From positions 224,311,054 to 224,375,053 of the forward strand of contig OU015490.1 of the NCBI GenBank assembly GCA_907164885.2: 64,000 bases of DNA. Direction: 5' to 3'. A model generated the notes under the pieces. The model saw nothing but the letters and a program-made list of their open reading frames with translations. It had not been told where the DNA came from and searched no databases. Made by a program: the position numbers and the translations under genes. The stretch is from Dolomedes plantarius (lineage: Eukaryota; Arthropoda; Arachnida; Araneae; Dolomedidae). Position 1 is the stretch's first letter. Each line of letters starts with the position of its first letter. Positions 55,290 through 64,000 of the stretch are shown in pieces.

Positions 55290-58200
55290 GTTTTAAACAC
55301 ATTAGGATGTAGTAGAACAGAAAAGGAATCGCTTGTTCAGGAAGTATGATGTAATATTTTAATCAAGTACTTAATGAGATTTTAAGTTTATTTTCTGTAC
55401 ATCAGAATCCTGTTTTTTAAATTCGAAGTGTCTCTGAAAATAAAAAAAATGTTTTATTGGTAGCATTAATGAATTGCTGCAAGTTATAGTAATGATAGCA
55501 GGATAACCAACCAGTGATAAAACTGAAGAAGGAAGGGAATAAACATAAATCAGTTCACTTGAATCTCTCTTCAATGAGAATTTGTCTACTTACACTGTTG
55601 CCATAAGTATGAAGAGTGGTATGCAACTTATATATATATATTATACTAAATAAGCTGTTAGAAAGATCTGTATTGGGTATAGAATACTGTTTATAAAGGC
55701 ACATATCTGAAAAAAACCATGTAATCCTGTGCATTTCTAAAGGACAACTCCATAGAAAGTATCCTTTAAATGTGGTGATTTTCCTTGTAAAACATTGTCA
55801 TATTCTGTACAAGCAGCAAATCTATGCATTACCATAACTTTTTTCCTTATTGAATCTTTAATTTTAAATCTAATGATTGCAAGAATAAATACATAACACA
55901 AATTTAAGAACATTGAAAAATAGTGTTAAAAAATTTCATCTATGACTAGAACAGGCCTTTCAGAGTTTTAGAACAGTACAGTTTGCATCTCTTCTAATCT
56001 GATTCTCTGTGTACAATTGTGATAACCTGCCAGAAAATGTGCAACAAGAACATAATCAAACAGTGTTAAAGAGCATTTTTTATTTTATAGGAAGAACTGA
56101 TAATCTTGGAGATATTGTATCTTAAGGCTTATAAAAGATAAAATGATCATACTTTACTTTTATATGGTTTGTTACAGTTGTTTCTATTATAAGTTTATGT
56201 TTAAGGTTTTTATTAGACCTTCAACTTAAACTACTTGGTACATCAATTACTGGTTTACCAACTACATTAACTGATAAGAATCTTGTGTATCAGTGACTGT
56301 ATAAATTGTATTGCCAAAAAATAGTAACTTTGAACGATATAAATGTTGCTGCCCAAGATTAAAAACATAATTTCATGAACTGTTATACTTATCAAGTGAA
56401 ATTTGTCTGAAATATATTAAGAAAATTTAACCTTAAAATGAAATATTCTTATGGTAGAGGTAATATTTTAGGGCATTTATGTATTTTGTTGGACATTTCA
56501 GACTTTTGAAATTTCATATTTTGGAAACAAAATAATTATATGAATTGGTAGGTCCATATGAGTAATGTGGATAAGTTGGATTTTAAAGTAACAAATGTAT
56601 TTAAAAAAAAAATAAATAAATAAAAAAAGTCATACTACTTAGGAATAAATGTATTTTTTTAGAATCAGGGATATATTTAAATGTGCATATATACAAACAA
56701 ACAAACACACACATATATATATACAGTAACCACCACTTATAGTGATCACTGGTTATAAGAATCAACCGTTTATAAGAAGCAATATCGCAAAAACAAAAGT
56801 ATTATTTCCATGTTAAAATTTTCGCTTTAAAGAATCAATCCACCAGTTTTAAGAATCAGTTTGCACTCTTTGCTTTCCTTTCATTTTTCAAAAAAAGCCA
56901 CTTAAACCCTTAAAAGGCACGAAGTTCTTTCTTTTTTTTTTTTTACAGAAAGAGTGATAAGATGGGATGGAATACAGTCGTAAAATGCATCCCTTTCTTT
57001 GTTAGACATAACATAATAGTTTCCCCTTAAACGCTTTCACTAAACACTGTCCTATTAGCTTGACCCAGGGGCATCCTACCTGTCCTGGTCCGATTTCACT
57101 TTTCTCCACTCACAAAGACAGACTCTTTTTTCCTCCCACATCCTGGACCCTGAAACACATAAAACTTCGGCGAAGTGTCCACAATCACTTAGGCAAACAT
57201 GGCATTATTAGATTCAGCACGTTATCAAACTGTGAAACGTAAGCTAGAAGGTGAATCTTGGTCTGAGACTATTGGTATTGAAAGAGATATAAACACCCTC
57301 CAGAAAACTTCATTATGTCAAACTACCATAGAAAACTTTTTCTTGCACCCTTCCTGTAATTGAAATGTTAAACTGTTAAGCAGGTATGTTGTAACAAATA
57401 TTGGATTTTTTTTCTTCTCTTACTATAATCATGTGTATCTATTTATAGGTCTAGAAATTAAGTTGTATTTTTAAAATTATAAAAAATAATTTTAATAAAA
57501 GATAATAAAAATAATTTTGATAAATTTAAGAGTATTTTATGGTAAATTATCTCATATATGTGTATATAGGTGTGTGTGTGTGTGCCTATCCAAAAACCCA
57601 AATTTCGGCTATAAGAATCAACTGCTTATAAGAATCAAAAACAGTAATAACAAACGTGATTCTTATAAGTGGAAATCACTGTATATATATTTATATATCA
57701 ACATATTCAGCAAGCACTCTATTCACCTTGTGAGATAAGTAATTTTTTTTTCTGCCCTTAAAGTGTTTGGTTTCCTACTCTGTACTCTGATGTTATTTTC
57801 ATTTAACTACTTAAGTATCATATTATAGGATTATATACATATGTTGTTTAATGTAATTCTAGATAGTTGCAGAAATCAGTAGACGAAAATTAGTGCATGA
57901 AAAAACTTCAACTAGACGAAGACTTATAGAAGCTGATTATGCTCCATCTGATGTCAGTGTGTATACATTAGAAGTAAGATTAACAATATTACTTCAGTTT
58001 ATATGAATATATTTTATATATGAATTATGAATGTATAAAATATTTATAATTTTTAACTTAAAATATTAATTTTTTTTCAGGAGGACTTTCTTGAACCACA
58101 TTTTATGAAACTTGTTAATGCATCCAAAAGCTTGAATTATCAAGAAACTTTTCAGTTAGTTGATACATTATCAGCTGGTAATTTTTTTTCATTATAGAAA

Positions 58201-61200
58201 TATTATATATCGGTGAATATACCTGGTATAATTGGTTAATCCTAGGATAAATCTCTGATTTATTTTCTGATAGAATTAGAATATATTACTTGCTTTGGGA
58301 TTTAGCTTTTAAATGATTTATTAGTAAATAAAGTATTGTTGTATAAATCATTTCAAAAGTGAAATCTGACCATTAACCCATTTAGGACCGCTCCATGTTT
58401 CCTTTATTGGAAATGCACCAGTTTTTTAACACTTCTTAGAACATTAATTACACAAATAAGTTGTTTCCATAAAATAAAATTTCTTTTTACGAGAGTTACA
58501 AAATGTTGCATTTTCGCAACATCAGTCGAAAGCGGTATAAAAATTTTAAAAATATAAAAAAGTTAAAATTATAAAATTTTTTCAAATCTTTGAAACATTT
58601 TGCATGAAGAGGTACATTGCACTTATTACATACAGTAATTGTTTGACATTTTTAGTGTTTAAATTTTTTTTGTTATTTTCACTATTTCTAGTAATAATAT
58701 GACCCATACGGTCTTTCCGAATTTCGGTGAGAATTAGATTTTGAATTGAAGATGGTCTTCCAATATGTGAAGTTTCAGGTAAAACAGAATTCATCTGCAT
58801 TTCTTCAAGCCTTTTTATCAAAGATATGGCTCTCTCAAAGACATAGATCTCTGAAACTCTAGTAAACTTATTTTAGAATTCATTACATCCATGTAGAGTA
58901 TCCATTTTTCCCATACAATATGCTCATTTTTCTTACTATATTGCTTACTTTTACATTTATTAGAAAAAAATGTCGATTTCACCTGCAATGTCTTTAGGTG
59001 ATTCGACATTTTCACATAAAATATTATTATCAATAGCTTCTTCATCCGTCAAATCCTCCGGATCTGGAGGGATAATGACGAATTATGGTTCATCATTAGT
59101 TTCTGTTGAGGACGATTCTGAAATATCATCATCATCTAGCCCATGAAAATACTCCAATGTCTCTAACAATGTCAAAAATCACTTTTTTCTAGAGACAAAC
59201 TTATCTGAAATGAAAAAAATTACCAATCTTCTGCATAAAAACTAGGCAGCACTAATAAAACATATTGGAATTAAGTTATACACATTGGACTGATGTTGCG
59301 TTTTCGCAACATTTTTAAAAATATGAATTGAGAAACATAAAAACAAAAATTATGCCTTACCTGTTGAAGCCATTTTGTTCTTTAGTCTCTAGTAAACTTG
59401 GAACAAGCATCAAATCGGAAATTTAACATGTGCTGCTATCTAAGGTTATTATTTGAAATTAGTCATTTTTTTGCCTTTCAAAACACCAGAAATTTTTTTT
59501 TTTTTTTGCAAGTGCTAAAAGCGGACAAATGTGGAAGCAAAAAATTTATTATGATCAATTAAAGTATAGAGAATAAAATAAAAATGTTACTTCAGACATA
59601 CAAAGCTTAGAACATGCCTTTAAAAAATACAGAAATTAATGTTGCGTTTTCGCAACGCCAGTCTTAAATGGGTTAAATTGACTTGTATGCTTGCATATTT
59701 AGATTAAAAACCTCAAATTGTCTCTAAGTCAAAAGTATTAGTGTTGAAAATCTCCTTTTAAATATCTATAACACATTTTATTTTTTTTAAATTTTCAAAA
59801 TATGTATTATTTATCCTTACAAACGTTACTACTGTGTGTACATTTTCATCATACTTGGGGTTTTTAAAAAATGTACTGTATGGTTTTGGGCACAAGTGGC
59901 TTTTTTTTTTTTGGGGGGGGGGGATTTATATTGAATCAATAAAAATGTTGTTCCTTTTTTTCTATAATAAATTTTTAACAGAATGGTTGTTTTTTCTTTC
60001 ATGTTTTCCATTCACAACTGTAAAAGAAGAAAACTATAACAGCTTCTTTTCATCAGAAACATTTAACAATTGTTTAAAACACATAATGGGAAAAATTTAA
60101 TCATTTGAACAAAATTCAGTGACTTGATGTGAATTCATAAGGTTTATTTATACACTTTTGAAAATATAAAGCCTCATATTTTTTTACTTCTGTCACAAGA
60201 GTAGTAAGTTTTCATTATAATAGCATGGTTGAATTTAGACATTTTATTTGAGACTGTTTGTGTGTATGTGTACATACAAATCAATGGTATACATGTAATT
60301 TGAAAGTGTAATAAATGTACTTGAATTTTTTTTAAAGATCTTAAGTTTTTTATCAACCTTGTTTTAAAATCTTAACTATAATTAATTCTTCAAGCATTTA
60401 TCAGGCAAATCCTAAATCAAAACTTTTTCAAACAGATTTATATTATACTTCTATCATTTTTCATTTCTTAATCTCTGTTGACTGTTAAGAACTTATATAA
60501 TATAATGTTCTATGATTTGAAGCATAACTAGATATTAATCTTAATTGTATTTTAATTTTTTTTAATTCATACTAGAAAAGAAGATATTTGGCTTTCCAGT
60601 TTTTAAGCCTGATTTTTGTGCGAGGCTTTTGAAAGAATTATATCATTTTGAGACTAGCAGTTTACCGAAAGAGAGGCCAAATACTATGAACAATTATGGG
60701 GTAAATAACATTACATTATCTGTTTTGAAGTAGAATAAGTGAATATGCTATTTCTTATCACCTTAGAAATGAACTAATTTGGCAACTTTTATTTTTCAAT
60801 TTCATATGAAAAGTAAATTAGTTATTTAGATCTATGTAAATAAGTCCTAGAATTCAATTCCATTTTGTGTTATTTTGCTATTTTTTGTATAATTTATTTG
60901 GTGGCAGAAAAATTTTTAGTTTTATAATTTTATTTATATATTTTATGCATAGATATAGTTGGGAAGATAAAGAAATTTCTCCTGTTAGAGATTCTGTTGA
61001 TGATTTGAATTTAAACAGAGTGGCAAAAATCAATTTTATCTTCAAATTTAATTAATCATAAAAAATACTGTTGGTATAAAACATATATTAGAAATAAATG
61101 ACTTGAAACATTCATTTATTATTTCATTTTGAACATTAGTACATTTATTCATGTTTTACCCTAGAACGGGTGATAAAAATGAAGTTTTGTGATTTTCTTC

Positions 61201-63512
61201 TCAGTGGGGTTCATTGAACAATTTTTTTAAATCTTAAACCCAAATTAGTTTTAGTTTAATTACTACCCTTCCCTGTAAAATCCATATTTTGTGTATGTAT
61301 TTATATGCTTTCTTTTCAAAGCAATTATTTATGAAGAATATTTTAATTAAATAAAAAATAGAATAATTATAATTAAATAAAAAATTAGACAATTTGTATG
61401 TACATCTGTTTGAATCTTGGTAGTGTATAACTTGATATTTTTTACTAAGTTGAAAAATGAAAAACAAAGTTTAGCTGTTGTTACATTTATTATATACATA
61501 ATATATAGGTACTGATCTTTATTTTTAAAACTTAAATTTCTTATTTATTAATAGATGTAATGATCTGAAAACATTATTTAGGGGCATATTACCTATAGGT
61601 TCAAGTCATTAATGAATAAATCATAGTAATTTTATGTGATAAACACTTTTGTTTTACTTACAAAATATTAAGTTCATATTCTTGCTGGTAAAAAACTAAT
61701 TTTATCCTTATTTAAAAAAATCAAAATTGCTTTTAAATTGCTTAAACAGCTTGTTTAACTAATTTTTATTGAGTATACCCATGTTTTAAAACTGTGTTGC
61801 AGATTCTTATTGATGATTTAGGATTTCATGACTGTTTCTCACTGGCATTGAGAGCAAGATATTTAGACCCTTTGGCAAAAGTTTTATTTCCAGAATGGAG
61901 AGGTCAAGGTTTAGACTCTCATAAGATATTCACTGTAGGATATAAATGTGGGCAAGACACAGAACTTGGCTATCATTTTGATAATAGTGAAGTGAGTAAA
62001 AGCTTTTCATATTTAATGTTCAGTTAGGATAGCATAAAGAAACTTATAAATGAACTATTTTCTGAACTTTTACATCCACCAAAAACATTTTCAAAGGCAA
62101 AAATTGCTGACAAATACTTTTTTTTCATTGCAAATTGTTGACTAGATTATTCAAACTGTCTGTGTGTAACAGAGTTAAAATGTACCATATTATTTAACAG
62201 CAGTATATGTCATCATTTATCAGTTGATGCCTGTCTTAATATTTCTTGCTGTTCTGCCTACACCTTCCATGATAAAACCCTAATAATACAAAACTCATCA
62301 ATGTATTGGTACAAGGTCTTCATATAATAGTGATCATTTAGAACATATCTATCTGTTCATCCAACAATGGGATAACTTTATACAGTTTTTCAACACCACC
62401 GAAGGTCTGACCTGTCAAGCTTGTGGTTACATTGTTTTGTTTTTGGAGTTTGAACATCCGGTACTTCTGGCACAAATATTAATAGTCAAGCTTTGCGAGG
62501 CTTTAATAAAAAGAAAAAGAATTTATTAGTTTCTATTTTTTGTTATTTTCCCAATAAAATTTTTTTTTGTTAGTGCTAAAAAAATTTTCATTGGGGGTCA
62601 ATTGATCTTTTTTAATTTTAAGAGAGTGGGTTACAGTTTAAAAAAGTTTGTGCAACACTGGTTTGGATCACTTATAGCTGAGTTTGAATTTTGAAAGTCT
62701 CTTAAATGTCTTTAGCTAATGTATAAATATTGTATGTGTAAATGATGGAGGAATGTGCATATTTCTAGGACACAGTTTGATATTTTGGTATTCAAGTAAT
62801 AAAGTATAGTTTAATTGATTTTAAAATTGTTCTCTAAAAAGAATACATCATAAGTGTGCAACATGTATGTACTAAGCCATTAACATATGAAATATTATCA
62901 TTCAAAATAAACCAAGTAGCTTAGCATGAACATATTAAAAGCAAGAATATTTAGAAATATTAAGAATTTATTCCTAGAAACACAATTGTGGTTAGCATTG
63001 GTGACTGATTGTTCATAAGTAAAAAGAAAACTATCAATCTTTATTACATTGCAAATGATGATAAAATTGAGTTTATCTCCAAGATTTTTATAAATGGCCT
63101 ATAGATAATATAGTTAACTCATTACATGTAAAAGTGTACAATTATTTTAGTATTTAGGAACTCTATAAAATTATTTATGTTTTAGGTTACATTAAATGTA
63201 TGTTTGGGGAAAGAGTTTGAAGGAGGTGAATTATATTTTGGTGACATGAAAACAACACCAATATTTGAATCTACTTGTATGTTAGTGCCTCATAAAGTAG
63301 GATATGGTATCTTGCATCGGGGACAGCAATATCATGGAGCGCTACCTATTACATTTGGTGAAAGACAGAATTTAATTTTATGGATGCGATCATCCAGCAT
63401 TCGAAATTCTCTGTGCCCAATGTGTAACACAAAACCTTCACTTGTTCCATCTGATGATTATGGAGATGGATTTACTGTGCCTCAAGAGGTGACATTATGT
63501 GATTTGACTTAA
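55290..63512 (+). CDS. OGFOD2: OGFOD2-like 2-oxoglutarate/iron oxygenase, 3' six exons
   Basis: The family is 2-oxoglutarate- and Fe(II)-dependent oxygenases; the substrate of OGFOD2 is not established to my knowledge. Six exons splice in frame, with AG acceptors and GT donors: 55290-55343 (VLNTLGCSRTEKESLVQE), 57863-57973 (IVAEISRRKLVHEKTSTRRR), 58081-58177 (EDFLEPHFMKLVNASKSLNY), 60576-60700 (KKIFGFPVFKPDFCARLLKE to ERPNTMNNYG), 61803-61991 (LDSHKIFTVGYKCGQDTELG), 63186-63512. Junctions are phase 0 except after 58177 (phase 1). The catalytic iron ligands appear as H and D of YHFDNSE and H of QYHGALP. The 2-oxoglutarate-binding arginine is R in RQNLILWMRSSS or just before it. The C-terminus has IRNSLCPMCNTKPSLV. 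The order and motifs match human OGFOD2 (350 residues); about 270 are present. The missing first 60-70 residues should lie upstream. No stop or frameshift is seen, so the gene looks functional. Confidence 0.93.
56724..57681. mobile_element. Non-autonomous pogo-like element in an OGFOD2 intron
   Basis: The ends are CAGTAACCACCACTTATAGT and, reversed, CAGTGATTTCCACTTATAAG, each next to TA (56722-56723 and 57682-57683). Internal 'TTATAAGAATCAA' motifs recur near both ends in inverted arrangement (GGTTATAAGAATCAACCG on the left). The interior (958 bases total) has no recognised transposase. Confidence 0.75.
58377..59672 (-). mobile_element. Decayed piggyBac element in an OGFOD2 intron
   Basis: TTAA flanks both ends (58373-58376 and 59673-59676). 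The termini CCCATTTAGGACC and, reversed, CCCATTTAAGACTGG are inverted repeats. Three palindromes of the form GTTGCRTTTTCGCAAC lie at about 58504, 59293 and 59641. On minus, 58570-58660 reads CNKCNVPLHAKCF, a piggyBac C-terminal cysteine finger, in a broken frame. The catalytic core is absent, so this is an internally deleted copy. It may lie at either end of a larger family of non-autonomous elements. Confidence 0.8.
59677..60575. other. Remainder of an OGFOD2 intron
   Basis: AT-rich intron sequence with a poly-T/poly-G tract at about 59903-59922. No additional exon or element recognised. Confidence 0.5.
60701..61802. other. OGFOD2 intron
   Basis: Intron between the exons ending MNNYG and beginning ILIDDLGF. 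AT-rich, nothing else recognised. A small open frame at 60867-61055 has no support. Confidence 0.7.
61992..63185. other. OGFOD2 intron
   Basis: Intron between HFDNSE and VTLNVCLG. About 62380-62480 is slightly richer in GC, but no element ends were found. Confidence 0.7.
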
Positions 63513-63558
63513 TTATTTCAGATATTTATAATTTTTGAGTGTTACTAAATGGTAAAGA

Positions 63559-63564
63559 AATAAA
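63559..63564 (+). promoter_or_regulatory. Polyadenylation signal for OGFOD2
   Basis: AATAAA lies 47 bases after the stop codon. A second AATAAA at about 63635 could serve as an alternative. Confidence 0.6.
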
Positions 63565-64000
63565 GCCTACTGAGTATATATTTTCAGCAATGTATAAACA
63601 TTTTGTACAAAAGAATTTAATGGCTGATTAAAACAAATAAAACAAATTTATATGCTGTTTTAACACATTTGCTTTTGTGAAATTTGAGAGGTTTTTCAAT
63701 GGGATACTCAATTTATAAATATTTCGATTTTGTATAGTCTCCAAAGATTATGATTTATGCACTTAATTTTTAAATTTTGATTAAGTTCATATTCCAAATC
63801 TAGTCTATGTGAAAAATATTGTAAAAATGGTAGCTTTTTCACTGTAAATAATGTGGTAAAATGCAAAAAGAGATAAAGCTGATTGTACTTTATCACAAAG
63901 AGTAATAGTGCTGTGTACTTATTTTGGGAAGGAATACCATGGCATTTATGCATTGTGCAGTGTTTATGCACAGTTTTGCTAAAAAGTACCCAAATCAATT
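63565..64000. other. Downstream of OGFOD2, AT-rich
   Basis: No gene recognised to the end of the window. A 96-codon minus frame at 63708-63998 has no motif and is probably chance. Confidence 0.4.

Noticed and set aside
1..64000. CRISPR arrays, bacterial operons or ribosome binding sites
   Set aside because: The window is eukaryotic, with spliced genes; no regularly spaced short repeats of CRISPR type were seen.

Overview
The window is nuclear DNA of an animal, most likely an arthropod. It is AT-rich, has spliced genes with GT/AG introns, and is dominated by DNA transposons of kinds common in arthropod genomes: Tc1-like, piggyBac, hAT, pogo-like and Helitron. A chelicerate such as a spider is plausible from the style of the Tc1-like transposases, but the sequence does not prove it. 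Only two host genes are recognised. One is a minus-strand terminal coding exon of RPF1 (Brix-domain ribosome production factor 1, 24999-25885). The other is the 3' six exons of a plus-strand OGFOD2-like 2-oxoglutarate/iron oxygenase (55290-63512), whose first exon or exons were not found.

Layout. 1-12 kb: Tc1-like ends, three related Harbinger-type MITEs, two non-autonomous hAT elements with target-site duplications (TSDs), two minus-strand Helitrons, a decayed Tc1-like element, a solo LTR with a perfect CCCCT TSD (9305-10626), a short plus-strand Helitron and pogo/Harbinger fragments. 12.8-20.1 kb: a four-layer nest, in which a pogo-like element contains a Copia retrotransposon, which contains a hAT element, which contains a tRNA-derived SINE and a non-LTR fragment. 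20.3-24.0 kb: an unusual element with about 0.7-kb terminal inverted repeats around a decayed gene that looks like an XPG/FEN1-type (PIN-like) nuclease. 24.2-26.8 kb: a hAT-like remnant, then RPF1. 26.8-35.5 kb: an IS630-Tc1-mariner element with a DD36D-like spacing, a palindromic MITE, and a five-layer nest whose outermost layer is a head-to-head double Tc1-like element.

36.3-40.7 kb: a hAT with a perfect 8-bp TSD, disrupted by a piggyBac. 41.7-50 kb: Helitrons, SINE copies, a second piggyBac remnant and low-complexity DNA. 50.0-53.2 kb: a second copy, in opposite orientation, of the double Tc1-like element, with the same internal junction. 53.2-64 kb: the OGFOD2-like gene, with a pogo-like element in one intron and a piggyBac remnant in another.

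Nearly all transposon genes are broken by stops, frameshifts or insertions. The least damaged is the innermost Tc1-like transposase at 30650-31691, with one apparent 1-nt frameshift. The most interesting items are the long-TIR nuclease element, the double Tc1-like composite present twice with the same junction, and the nests, which give a clear relative order of insertion. All homology calls come from reading motifs, without database searches.
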